DNA of 64,000 nucleotides from Mytilisepta virgata (GCA_028015205.1 CM051516.1:37524230-37588229), one strand, 5' to 3'; numbered from the stretch's first letter, positions 43,894 through 57,082 are shown. Numbers and translations: made by a program. The notes: generated from the sequence alone by a model not told the origin.

Positions 43894-46716
43894 TATGGAA
43901 CGCCACAGCTGTCTTATGTTCATTTCCATGATGTTGTTATTTCCATTTGTCGTTTTATTAAGTCAAATTGTCTGATTGTGTTGTTTGTTCTTATGTTGTT
44001 CTGTGCAAATATTATTTTATTCAGTTAATTTCTATTTTGTTATGTGCAGTTATTATTTCATTCAGTCGAATCAATTTGTTGTGGTGTTAAAAGATCGTTT
44101 TGTTGGGTCAATTGATTATATTGTTATGTTAAATCATTATTTTATTACGTTAGATCAACTTATTATCATGTTAAATTATTATTTTATCAAGTCAAATCAA
44201 CATATTGTTATGTTCAATCATTATTTCGTCTTGTTAGTCTAACTTGTTATGTTTATTTGATGTTTCGTAACGTCCAATTAGTATAATGTTATGTTGCATT
44301 TTCATCACGTGATGTCAAGTAGCAACTTTATTTCATTGTGTCGAGTTATTATGTTGTAATGTTGAAGTATTATGTTGTAATGTTGAAGTATTATGTTGTA
44401 ATGTTGAATCGTTATGTTGATCAACGTTATGTTGTTCATTCGGAAATGATCTTTGAGTTACTTCGGTATTAACAGAATAATTTGAGACCACTCCCAGTCT
44501 GCCATAAACTATATTCAACACCTACCCAAGTGTTTCGGGTACCTGTTCAGATAGATTAATAGGTTCAAGGCTACACCCATCATCAAAACGACTCAAGCCC
44601 CTGATGCTTTATTTTTAGGGATCAAACATTTTTTAGGGCGGGGAGGGGCTAGGATCAATTTTGGAATAAAAAGGCAGGACCAGGATTGTGGCAAAATAAA
44701 AAGGCAGGATCACTGTAGGTGTGAACAAAATGCAGGACATTTGCCAATCAGGACATTTTTCGGTGTAAATGAAAATAAAAATGTGGGTCGAAATAGCAGC
44801 CAAAAAAAATCCAGGGCAAAATTTCCAGGAAAAAAAATAGGCAGAACCAAACTTTTGATCCTACCCCCCCCCCTTACCCTCATAAAAATCAAATGCTCCC
44901 TAAAGACGTATTATCTTTAATTATTTAACAAGGTATGTTGAGAAACTGATATATAAAGAGTCGCGGCGTTTAAATATATAATTTGAAGTATAAATTATAT
45001 ATATTATTGAGAAGTTTAATTTGTATTACTAAAGTTAATATCGCCTTTGGTTTATAATACTAATATGGTATCTACCTACCATTCACTAATACTCAGAAAC
45101 AAACTTTTTATAATGCTAAATATGTTCGTTTTGGCGTTCAAGATTGAATGAGTCTGTCGTAATTTATAGGTTTTTACATGTATCTCAAATGTGGCTGCTA
45201 CCTAAATGGCTGCTGGTATTTCAAAATGTTATATTCTTATATAAATATTTGTTTTTTAGACATTTCAAAAAAGTGGCTGCCAGCTTGCGCCTGGTTAAAT
45301 ACAGACCTAAAAATAAAAACAAAGCGCCACCGATATAGTATTTGCTACAAACAGTTAGGAAGAAATGATTTCACAAATTATATATTCAAACGCCTCTTCT
45401 CCCCCGCTGATTGCATAAAAAAACACAAAAGTCTTGAAAATTACCTCACCTCGTCTAAAACGAAATAAAAACAGTATATCTTTCTCAAACGTATCCAATA
45501 CGTAAATTATAACACAAATTCTCAATTGAAAATAATTTTTGTGCACAATGAGATAAAGACTTAGCATAGATTATTGACCAACAATTTAAGTGTGCGACTC
45601 TTTGTGTATCAGTTTCTCAACATACCTTGTTAAATAATTAAAGATAATACGTCTTAAGGGAGCAACCATTTGACTTTTAGAGGGGACTACGATCAAATGT
45701 TTGGTCCTGCCTATCTTTTTTCCCTGAAAATTTTGGTCCTGGATCTTTTTTTTTCGGCTGCTATTGCAACCTACATTTTTATTTTCACTTAACCAGAAAA
45801 TGTCCTTATTGACACATGTCCTGCATTTTTTTTTGACACCTAAAGTGATCCAGCCTTTTTATTTTGCCAAAATCCTGGCCCTGCATTTTTATTCCAAAAT
45901 TGATCCTAGCCCCCCCCCCCCCCCAACCCCCACTCCCCGCCCTAAAAAATGTTTGATCCCTAAAAATAAAACATCAGGGGCTTGAGTCGTTTTGATGATG
46001 GGTGTAGCCTTGAACCTATTAATCTATCTGAACAGGTACCCGAAGCACTTGGGTAGGTGTTGAATATAGTTTATGGCACTCTGGGAGTGGTCTCAAATTA
46101 ATCTGTTAATACCGAAGTAACTCGAAGATCATTTCCGAATGAACAACATAACGTTGATCACCATAACGATTCAACAATACAACATAATACTTCAACATTA
46201 CAACATTACAACATAATACTTCAACATTACAACATAATACTTCAACATTACAACATAATAACTCGACACAATGAAATAAAGTTGTTACTTGACATCACGT
46301 TATGAAAATGCAACATAACATTATACTAATTAGACGTTACGAAACATCAAATGAACATAACAACAAGTTAGACTAACAAGACGAAATAATGATTGAACAT
46401 AACAATATGTTGATTTGACTTGATAAAATAATAATATAACATGATAATAAGTTGATCTAACGTAATAAAATAATGATTTAACATAACAATATAATCAATT
46501 GACCCAACAAAACGATCTTTTAACACCACAACAAATTGATTCGACTGAATGAAATAATAACTGCACATAACAAAATAGAACTTAACTCAATAAAATAATA
46601 TTTGAACAGAACAACATAAGAACAAACAACACAATCAGACAATTTGACTTAATAAAACAACAAATGGACATAACAACATCATTGAAATGAACATAAGACA
46701 GCTGTGGCGTTCCATA
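43894..46716. mobile_element. Foldback element with ~1.1-kb inverted arms and 6-bp target duplication
   Basis: The left arm (43894-44964) and right arm (45594-46716) are reverse complements with only scattered differences; a 629-bp central segment is unique. Outer ends begin TATGGAACGCCACAGCTGTC. ATTAAA flanks both sides exactly (43888-43893 and 46717-46722), the expected insertion footprint. The arms hold degenerate (TTATGTT)-rich short repeats, including three copies of a 21-nt unit at 44348-44410. No transposase is visible, so it is non-autonomous. The class is unknown. Confidence 0.88.
44965..45593. other. Unique loop of the foldback element
   Basis: Two overlapping plus-strand frames (45144-45338 and 45178-45468) are open, but their composition is not convincingly coding and no motif is recognised. 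Nothing else is visible. Confidence 0.4.
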
Positions 46717-46924
46717 ATTAAAACTACAAGACTGTTATATCTTTGAGAGATGCAAGTACCCAATATAATATAAAGAGAATTATTTTATTCTAATGTTTCA
46801 AAACTATATCGTTATTTATTATATGTACCTTGCTAAAATGTAATTAGTTTTGCTAATGTAGGGAATGCATCTATGTCACAGTACAACCCTTTCTTCCTGC
46901 TTATGTGAAGTTAAATTTACACTT

Positions 46925-47900
46925 TATAAACTTGAATTTGTCAAAATATTTCAATGAAATTAATATCAAAGGTTTATATCAGCATTCTCTCGGACAAGTT
47001 CTATAAGCAGCCCCGAAGAGTTCTTCTTCTTTGAACATAAAAATATGGAAAATTAACTTAGTAAGCGCTCTCAATTCTACATTTGTCAAAAGATTTTAAT
47101 TAAATTTATATAAAAGGTTAATATAAGCATTCCCCGGACAAATTCAAAAAATCAGCACCGACGGATTGATTTTCTTAGAGTTATTTCCCTTGGAACATTA
47201 AAAATAAGGATAACAGATTGTAATCACTTTCATATCCACGTGTCTCTACAGATTTTCATGAAAGTACTGTGCAACCATATATTAAAGTAATAAATTATAA
47301 AATAGCAATTGCTTGTAATAACTTGATTTCACACGTACCAATTCCATCTTTTGTAAATATCCTAGAAGACTCTTAGAACTTTAATGTTTTGAAGAAAATC
47401 CCTGGCAACCATATATTAAATTAGTCAGGTGTGAAACAGCATTTGTTTGGAACAACTGAATTTCAAACATTGCAATTTCATATCTGGTAAATATCCTGGA
47501 AGACTCTCAGACCTTTAATTTTTTGGGGAAAAGTATCTGGCAACCATACACGTATTTTAAAGTAGTCAGGTGTGAAACAGCAATTGCTTGAAACATTTGA
47601 ATTTCAAACATTTCAATTCCTTCTTTGGTAAATATCCTGGAAAACTCTTAGACCTTTAATGTTTAGAAAAAAATTCGTAGCTGCCATACACTAAAATAAA
47701 CTATGAAATATCAGTTCTTTTAAGCAGTTGATCTTTGATGCAATTCCGTCACCGGTAAAGATCCCGAAGAATCTCAGATCTTTATATTTTTCGAAAAGGA
47801 CCTAAAAACCATATATGAAAGTAAATAAACTGTGAAATCATATCTCACCAGATTTTAATCAAATCTATGTCAAAGGTTTAGATCAGCATATAATTGTACG
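46925..47900. repeat. Tandem repeats: two ~160-bp units then ~135-bp units
   Basis: Two ~160-bp units (ATATCAGCATTCTCTCGGAC, ATAAGCATTCCCCGGAC) precede about four ~135-bp units with the landmark GCAACCATA at 47271, 47405, 47540 and, diverged, about 47680 and 47815. The first unit type partly recurs at about 47860-47895. Confidence 0.75.
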
Positions 47901-48171
47901 AGTTTAGTTCAGTAACTTTCAACTTTTATATATCGTACTATGCCGTGTGATTATTTGTGGGTTGGATTTTGACCTTATTTCAAAAAGGTCATGTGTACGC
48001 TTATTACAATGTACTTGAAACGTTTAACTTGTCAGTTTTCTTTTATTGTTGAATTTAAAAATAGTCAAATTAACATTAATTGTATGCTTTAACTTAAGAA
48101 AGAAAAATAGGGTTGATTTACATGGAATGCTTCAAGTCAGTGAATAGAACATTCAGAGTGATAATAATAAT

Positions 48172-48340
48172 AATTATGTGTTAGCCATGTAGTACGCCAA
48201 AATATTTCCCGTCTTCTAACCTTGGTACATATTTTTTGCATATCATATGGATAACACAATATTGTTTCAATATTTTTCAGGTGAGATTGACAATAAAATG
48301 TGAGATTCAGGATGACAGAGAAAATGACTTTTTTGCAGAA
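48172..48340. repeat. Second copy of the hairpin-containing repeat of 1.1 kb
   Basis: It shares CTTCTAACCTTGG, GGATAACACAATATTG and TTTTTCAGGTGAGATTGAC with 1130-1230. Its left arm has mutated, so the stem is weaker. Confidence 0.8.
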
Positions 48341-50089
48341 ATAATGGATTGAGAAATATTTTTTAAATAGTTATGCGGTGTCCTGCAAAAACAAATATCA
48401 AAAAATAAATATACTTGCATTCATATTCTATGTGAATTTGGCTAAATACTGATGATATTTGTTTTGAAAACATACAATCTGGAATATTAGCTCACAACAC
48501 ATTAAGAAGTACCAGGGTTTCGTTATTTCCTAATTTCAAAAGAAATATATATTAAGCTGATAAGAGTTTTAAGTTAATTCGATTGGAAATGTTATTCCAA
48601 TGATGTCCGGCGGGGGACATTTTAGCGGAATTGATAGGACAATTTAGCAGAAAAAAGGGACATTTTATTTAGAATATAAATTTGATTGAGACAAAGCTTT
48701 TCAAAGAGAATTGTTTAATTTATTTTCTCATTATAATCTTTAAATATCAAAATGCCTAAATGATCATGAGGATTAATTCAAAACTATTTTAGTACAGAGC
48801 GATTGGTGAACAAAATAATGTTCTGAAGAATAGAGACGAATATAATGTATGTGTACGATCAGATCTCTTGAAACCAACTGATAAAATAATCGAAAATATC
48901 CATAACAGAAAAGGTATAAAGTTAAACTCCAACTAATTAACAACATCACACATTCGTTTAAACTACAGCATCAAAGGAGGACAAGATACTAAAACAAATG
49001 CAACAGAGAGTCAGGATGGTCTGACGTCACAGACACTAAACGGATGTGGGGGTTTATCTGGGCGTTTTATTGGTACATGCAACCAACAAAAAATATTTAT
49101 TTCACTATATTTTACTAATTTGACAAAACTTGATAATGTGGAACATGTGAATCATTGGAAGATATTTCCTTTTGTCACAAATTAATATACTGAAAATATA
49201 TTTAAACAATCTATAGATATAAAGGTACAATTCACTTTATAGCTTCAACTATCTCATTATTATATGGGGTCATTCATGTTTTCTTGAACAGTTTCTCTTG
49301 TTTGCTATGTGCTTATCTCTTTTATATTGTTATACCTTGGTGGTATTTGTTTTCCATTTCCATGACTTGCTGTATTTTATACCCCCGCTTTTTATAGTAT
49401 TCGTTGTGTCCGTCCGTCCGTTCGTCCGACCTTTGTATCCGCAACTCCTCCTAAACAACTGAATGGAATTTTATGAAACTTTCAGAGAATCTTATTCCAT
49501 GATGGCATTGTGGACTCATCTCACTGCTGTTGGAGTTTTCCTATCCAAAACACTGACGTTTCCTTTCATGTATCTTATGTAAGGCTTTGCTCACAGTATT
49601 TCTAGTTTTAATTGTTATGGATCTTCCTCGCCATCATTCTGATAAAGAGTAGATGTAATTTGTATGTTTGGTTATAATACAAACTTAAAAATATGGATAT
49701 AGATCTCATGGAAAAGCATTTGTCCTACTATACAACCACATTTAAGATTGTATATCAATTATCCATAAGAGGGCAAAATGGTTAGTTTCATTTTTAACTT
49801 CAGGCATGGAAAATTATTTGCCCTACTATACATTAACATATAAGATTTCATATCAAATATCCGTTAAAGGGCAAAACAGTAAGTTTCAATTTTTCACTTC
49901 AGGCACTAATTAACCTTTTGGCATATTTGAAAATATTCTGTTGTGTCAATATTTGTTTGATATTGAATGATGTTATCTAAAAGGATACAAAGGATTGTTT
50001 TAACAAACTGCGTAGTTAGAATTACTGTTTGTTTACATGTATATTATTCATATCCTGTACATGTATAAAAGGACATGGTCGTTATTTAC
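48341..50089. other. Noncoding DNA
   Basis: 49380-49510 carries the bivalve-type dispersed motif CCCCCGCTTTTTATAG with GTCCGTCCGTCCG. Nothing else is supported. Confidence 0.4.
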
Positions 50090-50250
50090 ATTCCGATTGC
50101 TGAAGTAACGATCTAAGGTACAGTAGTAACGAAACACATTTCATTGTGAAAACTATTGAACATATATTGACCATTCCGATTGCTGAAGTAACGATCTAAG
50201 GTACAGTAGTAACGAAACACATTTCATTGTGAAAACTATTGAACATATTT
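50090..50250. repeat. 83-bp direct duplication
   Basis: ATTCCGATTGCTGAAGTAAC starts at 50090 and again at 50173, and the copies stay identical through GAAAACTATTGAACATAT. Confidence 0.9.
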
Positions 50251-52247
50251 CTATGAAAATTTGCAATGTATATTTACTTTTACCTGATGCATGCGTTATA
50301 TTAATATTTGAGAATTTTTCTTATATAACTCTGAAAGTCTTAAAGTAAAATTTTGAATTTCTTGAATTCACAGTTAAAAGCCATTAACGCTGTTTTACTT
50401 TGATGAGCTACAATAAAACTTTATTAAAAATTCATTCATAGTTGTACGTACGATCTATCTCTCTTATTTATATTTGCTTTTTTTATCAATTTAACTTCAT
50501 TTTAATTATGACCAGATCATAAACTGATTCCGAAAACTAAGCAATCTATTGATCAGTGATGATATACCTGAATAGGTGAAGCAACTGATATTTGAAACTG
50601 AATTTCATAAAGTTTTAAAATATGAACGATCTAAAATAATCAAATCGTCCATTATAAATATGTATCCATAGATCACATTGGCTAACCGTTACAATTCTTT
50701 CAATTACGCTTGAAATTTACAAATAGAAGCTTTATAGTCTTGTATTATTGTCTAGACAGTGACAAACTGGATAAATGAGACTGAGTAATTTTCTATAGAC
50801 TGACTTCAGTTACTAAGATTTACGCCATAAATATACATTAAATAAAAACGTACAGAAGAAAACATGAAGAAATTTAGTTCATTTATTTAGAAATTATAGA
50901 ATCATAAATAAACGATAAATTTAATAAACATTCTATGATGCTCATTTTGCGTCACTTGACATTTACTTTGTGGGTACTTATTTCACTTAAAAAGGGGGAT
51001 ACGATACAATTACGGCTGTCAAGTAAAAGTTGGACGTTATATTGGTTCACGTACAATATAGCTGGAAAATTTTCATTCCACGAATTTGATGCCACAATTA
51101 AATAACGTCATAATACGTTCATATTTTTTGGGGAAAATCGAGAAAAGGAACAAAGCGGCCCCAGATTATGAGATTTCATGCCATAGCAGCTGTAAAAAAC
51201 AAAAAAAAATGAAGATAAAATCAATTCAGGAAATATAAAAAAAAATTCCGGAAAAAATCGTAAATCTGTAGTTTTTTCAATTATTTTGCCGTATAACATG
51301 GATTTTTCCAATATCCTGTATATTATTTTGAAATATAAACTTTAGAACCTACGGATTATTCAGGGAAAAATATTGTGCAATTATCTTCACAATGCAAAAT
51401 TCCTAAAAAAAATCTGTAAAATACCTAAAAGTATTTTTTTCAAAAAACACAGTAAAAGAATGCCTTATATCTCCGTAATTTCATCTGCAAGGTATGTTTT
51501 TTATTTCATTTTTGGAAAGAGAATACCATTATTAACAAAATATAAAAAAATGATGAAAAAATCAAGTCAAGATTTAAACTGTATCTTATCCCCTTAAGCT
51601 GGGAAAAAATAAGCAAATACACTGTTCGACATGTTGGAGTAGATATCAAGTATCTGTACTAAAACGGCGGTGCAATAAATTCTATAATACCAATTTTCAT
51701 GTGCAAAAGATGTGCACATATCGTCGATTTACCAATCCTCTCTTGTGCTCATGACCTAAAATGTTTTGTAATGGTGATATAAAATTACCAATTTCACGTT
51801 TGGAAATTCGAATTTTTGAAATAGCAGTAACTGAGCTTGTAATAACCATAGGGACTTGGAGTCCACCAGCAGAGGTATTGACTCAGTGGTAATAATAAAT
51901 TATATGATAGATTGTTGTGTACCAATTTTGATGTTCACATTTTGTTGATAAACGACTCATCAGTTGTGCTGTAATAGTCTAAAACTACATAAAAACGGTT
52001 ATTAATTTATTTCTTTAGTCACTACTTGTAATGTTTGTTTAACAGGGTTGGCGTTTTATTTCTTCTATGCATTTCTATTTAGCAATTTGTGTAAGGATAG
52101 CTAACAAATAAAACATAAAAGAACAAAACCACTGTTCAGATGATTTTTGTATTATGTTATATTACGTATCGGTTAATTTGTCATATACATTTATTTTATT
52201 TTGTTTTCTTACTTTTATTGTAACTTTTTATATTCAGAGGTATTAAA
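50251..52247. other. Upstream region of the ML-domain gene
   Basis: 51640-51900 and 51905-51990 hold two copies of a dispersed repeat (GATGTGCACATATCGTCGAT, ACGACTCATCAGTTGTGCT) also found at 54400-54690 and 62495-62580. An acceptor at 52238 implies a 5' noncoding exon, not located. Confidence 0.45.
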
Positions 52248-54981
52248 ATGAGGCTGTATTTGATGTTCATCGCTTGTTTATTGTACAGTTACACAGTTCT
52301 GTCCTTAAATAACCGTGTTGTGTTTGGAATATGTGGTAAGTGGATCCTTCAACTATATTTTTCTAGTAATTAGAGCACTCTAAACTATGTATAATAGTAA
52401 GCCATACATTCACTTGTCTTTAATGTAATGTATTTGTGAAATTTCGACATCTTTATTTGACTGAGATATATATTATATATTTTCTTGTTCCGCTGTTTTC
52501 TAATTATCATTCTGATATTAAATAAAAGGCTATGGAACTTCCATACTCCATGTACACGTATATATATTAAATATAACATAATACACCCTTTCAACGTGTA
52601 CAGCACGTGTAACGCACTCAGTTACACCATGCATCATACAGATAAAAAAGGGTTAAAAGGTGCGTTCAATGGGTAGTATTAAATATACTTTTTCGTTAAG
52701 GAAAAATATAGTCAATTTGTAGTCTTAGATTGTTTTAATGTAAGAATTTTGGATAAAGGGATTTTTAGTCTTAGGTTTTGTCGTTGGCAAACAAATCAAT
52801 TTATGATATCAATAACATTCATAATGGATATTTTAAACATTCTGCAAGTCTCAGTCTTACACTTTTTTCTCACTCTTTTTATACAATGTTATATTGTATT
52901 TTTCAGAATCTCCCAGTGGTCACATTGATTTTATGAATTTTGGTCCATGTTTATTCAATGGTATTCCAGACTATTGTCAAGTCAGACGGAACACAACGGC
53001 AAATTTATCAGTGAATTTTACCTCACGTAAATGATATAAAATACATACTTTTATTATTATCGTTCATTGTCTTTTACACATTTTATCATTTTATTTTTAA
53101 TTCATTCCTAAACATTTCTTTGTTTTATATTTTTATTCAGAATACATTCATTAACATTCTTTAAAATTTATAAAATGGAAAAAAAATGTCTTGACATTAA
53201 AATACATCTTTTACAACGCTTTTCTTTTGTATTCAAGGGATGTGGGATTAATGCCAATGATACAAAATTCAAATAAAATAAGAAAACAAAAATACAAAAA
53301 GGGTTGATTTTGGTTATACTCTACATTATCAAATGGAACCTTTTATCATAAACAGAATTTGTCATTTTGATTCTAGTATTACCGGCCGCTGTTCTACTAA
53401 GTGCCCATGCATCAAGTACATCAAATTCGGCGTCATTAATTGTTTTTAAATATTTTGTGCCCATTTTTGTTAATGGATCTTCATCCAGATCGTACAAGTT
53501 ATTTGTATTTTATTCCTGTCATATGTTCCTATGTATTTGTGTAGAGAATGTAAATCACATTACAAAAATTTAGTATTAAATTTGAGCCACATTAATCTAA
53601 ATAATAAAACGGATATTAGGAAGGTCAATAATGACCACCAATCAATTAATGCCATCCAATCGGCAGACATTCAGACAAAACAATATCAAGAGCATTAAGC
53701 ACGACAAAGAGTCAGGATTGTCTGAATTTGTATAGACCCTGAGGAGTGAAACCGATTTTATGGGTACCCGAACCTTCCCTCTATGTATTATGATCTACGG
53801 ATACATGTACATTTATCACTAACTGTATGATTTAAGGTAAATGTTTATTTATCCATCTAAGATATTTCCCTCAAGTCCTTGTGACATTACATTTTTGTGG
53901 CTGTTAATATAACTTACTGTTTGTGCACAAGAGCAGTAGTCTTCATTTGTCTCAGATGATTATAGTGCTAAACATTATTTTCGTAATACTATCAATTTAC
54001 AGGATTTTATTTGTAGATGTCTATACAAGTCAAGTAACAACTGTAGTTCATGGAAATATTACGGAGACTTACATTCCTCTGTTGATGTCACTGGTATATC
54101 CCGATGGGACACAAGGTGTTCGTTTTAGTAATATACAAGAAGATGCTTGTCTCGGCAATAACGTTGACCATTGCCAGCTGACTGTGCGGGAACAAGTACA
54201 TTATCAAAATTCATTGTTTATTGGTCCTGAATATCCATTGGTTAGTTTCATTTACGTATTCATCTTGCTAGAAATTTACTGTTTATAAAATCTGGCTGTA
54301 ATGAGTTAATTTTGAATTTCCACAGATTGTTCTAGAGTATACATGATAAGAGATAAGCCAGAAAGGCGATTCCAGTTTAATACAGTAGAAAATTGTGTTT
54401 GAATTCTATAACAATTTTGGTATGCAAGATGTACACATGTTGTCCATTTACGACTCGTCAGTTATGCTCAAGGCCAAAAATGAAGAAAACCAATACAATA
54501 ATCCAAAAGTTTGAAGAGCAAATTCAATATTCCAAAATGATTTAATGGACAGAGCTATGAACAAGGGAGACATTCCTTAGTTTTAACATTTTTGTAACAG
54601 TAAATTTAAAGTGTTAATATCGGGCTAGTATCGAAATACTAGCAACTGAGCTGGTGATACCCTCAGAGACTTGAGTTCACCAACAGAGGTAACGACTAAT
54701 ATCGTTAAAGTATATCGAAGAAAAGGGAACAGTTCATAATAAAATATTACAAAGAACAGCTAAAAGAAATAAAACACACAGGGAACAAGACAACATAGAA
54801 AAAAGCCTTCTGCAGAATGATATTATGTAAAAAGTATCTGTTTTTAATATAAATATACCAAGGTATACATCGACAATATTTAATATTATTTCAGATGGCG
54901 TTTACATTGAAATGGGAAATCAAAGACGACAAGGGCAGAAACATGGCTTGTATTGGAATACCACTTGAAATTGTCCAATAA
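52248..54981 (+). CDS. ML-domain (NPC2/MD-2-related) secreted lipid-binding protein, 4 exons, complete
   Basis: Exons: 52248-52335, 52907-53026, 54017-54240 and 54895-54981. All have GT-AG borders and matching phases (1, 1, 0), giving 172 residues ending in TAA. Residues 1-19 form a hydrophobic signal peptide. Six cysteines (29, 44, 53, 114, 122, 163) sit where the ML/NPC2 family has its three disulfides. Diagnostic blocks are the N-terminal FGIC...GPC...YC spacing, VNFTS, VVHGN, EYPL and WEIKDDKG followed by a late cysteine and IPLEI. ML proteins bind sterols, other lipids or lipid A; NPC2 is lysosomal or secreted and MD-2 is an LPS co-receptor. Four N-glycosylation sequons (58, 62, 66, 83) are present. 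Length is close to the usual ~150 residues. The ATG follows an apparent acceptor at 52238, so a 5' noncoding exon probably lies upstream. Ligand is unknown. Confidence 0.88.
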
Positions 54982-55576
54982 TATAACTGAACAACTGTGC
55001 ATCTGGGCAATCCAGTTTCAGTTATTTCCGCGAAAACCTTTTAAAAATTGAATATTTATAGAATATTTAATACTACTACGTACGTGTTGATGGACTCAAG
55101 GAGGGTAATATTTCGATACCACAGTGAAGATGACACCTACAAAATATCATTTATAAAATTCCATTTTTTATTTAGTTTTTTACTTCATTTTAAGCCTAAA
55201 CAAATCATGAGTCAAGTCACTTTTATGTACGGTGTTGCAAGTTATGAGATAGAAGCAGATTGGTAGATGTCGTTTGTCAGTACCGTATGTAATGGAATGG
55301 TACTTGTGAGTGCTCTAATCTTGAAACAAAATCGAACTTGACAGCATGAAGTGGAGATATGCATCTTTTTTAAAACTGAGAAACGACAAGGCTATGACGT
55401 TATGACAGTAAACACAATGAATACAGTCAAACCTGCTTTAAAGTACACCTCTATATAACAAATCACTGTCTAAAAATGGCACTGTGAAAATGTGGTTATG
55501 AACAAAATTTACCTCTATATAAAGGTCACATTTCTTTGGTCACATGGGTTTGATTGTAATACAGTTTTGAAGAAAA

Positions 55577-56276
55577 TTACACCAAAGACGAAAGCATAGA
55601 TATCAAAAAAAGAATAATGAAGCAATAAGTACATGTAAGTATGCAAGACCAAAATTCAAGAAATGGAAAAACATACAAGACAAACAAAACTAAAAGAATT
55701 AAATATAGTAAACCAAGGAACAGGAAGGCACAAAAACTAAAGCAATTACAATGCCAACTCCAACAAAAACTCTGAAGTAACATCAGGTGCTCTAGAAGGA
55801 TAAGTATGTCAAGCTCCGTTAACGACACGTCACATTGCAAGTGATGAAAAGTCCGGTATTGTGCCAAGTCCGGTGAATAGTCAATTCCGGTAGATGTAAA
55901 ATCTAACTAACGATATCTATTCTCATTTGTGAGATAGAAATCTTGTATCGGTCAATCAAGTCGTAAAATCAAGTGTGAAATGTAAACGCCATAATCGGAA
56001 AATGTTGGTATGTTACTACTAAGAAAGGGAAGTTCACAATTGGAAAAGTAGAATCACGTTAGTAATAAAGTTTTGATTTTAGTGTAAATCTAGGTTTGAG
56101 GCTGAAGTGGTTTTGTCGGTGGTCTCTTCAATTTCCAGTTCATTGGGGAAGATGAGATTAGGATTATTAAGAGATAGTACTTTATCTATATATCGGAAAC
56201 TGAAATTAAAGGACTGGGCCAGTGCTTTCTTATTCTTAGCCCTTAATGCACAGTCACATATTACCGGATAAAGCAA
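55577..56276 (-). pseudogene. Penelope-like element fragment with altered active site
   Basis: It reads KKALAQSFNFSFRYIDKVLS (YIDD changed to YIDK), NELEIEETTD and SASNLDL, then after a break FPIVNFPF and a 3' part with LEHLMLLQSFCW, which parallels the 3' region of the 1.7-kb copy. The 5' side is cut by the CpG-rich element at 56280. Confidence 0.75.
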
Positions 56277-56279
56277 ACT

Positions 56280-57028
56280 GACGACGAACGGTAGGAAAAA
56301 TAGTCTCTGTTGCTACTCAAAGCCCTCACGATCGGTGCATGGACCGTAAAAAACGACCATTTACCGCATGAATGCCGGTCGCGTACAGGAAATGAAACGT
56401 ACAAGTAACGGACTAGTGCCGAACCAATCGAACGTACAAGTCAAATGTAACGGTCGAGCACCGAATAAAACGGACTTACAAAGATATAACGCGTATTTGT
56501 ATCTGTCATGTGACACAAATATAATTAATAAATACCCATATGAATTAAAAGTTAAATTCATTCTCAGAAGAAGAATAAAATGCATGCTAAAAACCCCTTT
56601 TATATCACCTATAAGTTTATATTTCGCACATGATATTTCTTTGCGTTCGTCCGTTTTGTCCTTTTGACATACGGTCAGTATTCAGAAGGAAAACACCCGT
56701 TTAATCCGTTGTTTGTCCGGTAATAATCCGTTTCGTGAATAAGGTCCACCGAAAATTAACGGGTGTGAACCGGACAGGTACCGGACAAGAAAAGGAGAAG
56801 GAACGAACGAGTACCGCAAATACCACATACCTACCGTACAGTCAACGGTCACTCTATTCGTTGATGGTCCGTTCCAAGTTTTGAACATGTTCAAAATTTT
56901 CAACCGGACTGAACGGACTTCACCGAACTTCCCCGAAAAATGTAACGCATTCGCCGAATAAGGAACGGCTGACAAACGTATGATAACGGAGAAGAACGGA
57001 TTGAAAATTTTGCTTTCCGTTCGACGTC
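56280..57028. mobile_element. CpG-rich element with short inverted ends and recurring CGG/CCG words
   Basis: The ends GACGACGAACGGTAGG (56280) and, reversed, GACGTCGAACGGAAAG (57028) match over 22 bp with about 4 mismatches. The interior is dense in ACGGAC, CCGTT, ACCGGAC and CGAACG words. Open frames here are by-products of the composition. It truncates a Penelope-like fragment. Confidence 0.55.
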
Positions 57029-57082
57029 CGAACCTTTTTTGTATTTTTCGGTTCAGTTTTAGGATTGTTGTTTCATTGACAT

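Noticed and set aside
43976..44242. Repeat-rich 88-codon ORF in the foldback arm (HYFI pattern)
   Set aside because: It results from degenerate TTATGTT-type repeats; the mirror arm has the same frame by symmetry.
44333..44521. CRISPR-like short regular repeats
   Set aside because: The 21-nt units are contiguous with no spacers, in a eukaryotic foldback element.
45144..45468. ORFs in the foldback loop as a transposase
   Set aside because: Two short overlapping frames with no catalytic motif or homology recognised.
56368..56975. Open frames on both strands in the CpG-rich element
   Set aside because: CG-rich words lack stop codons by composition, and the frames share no known domain.
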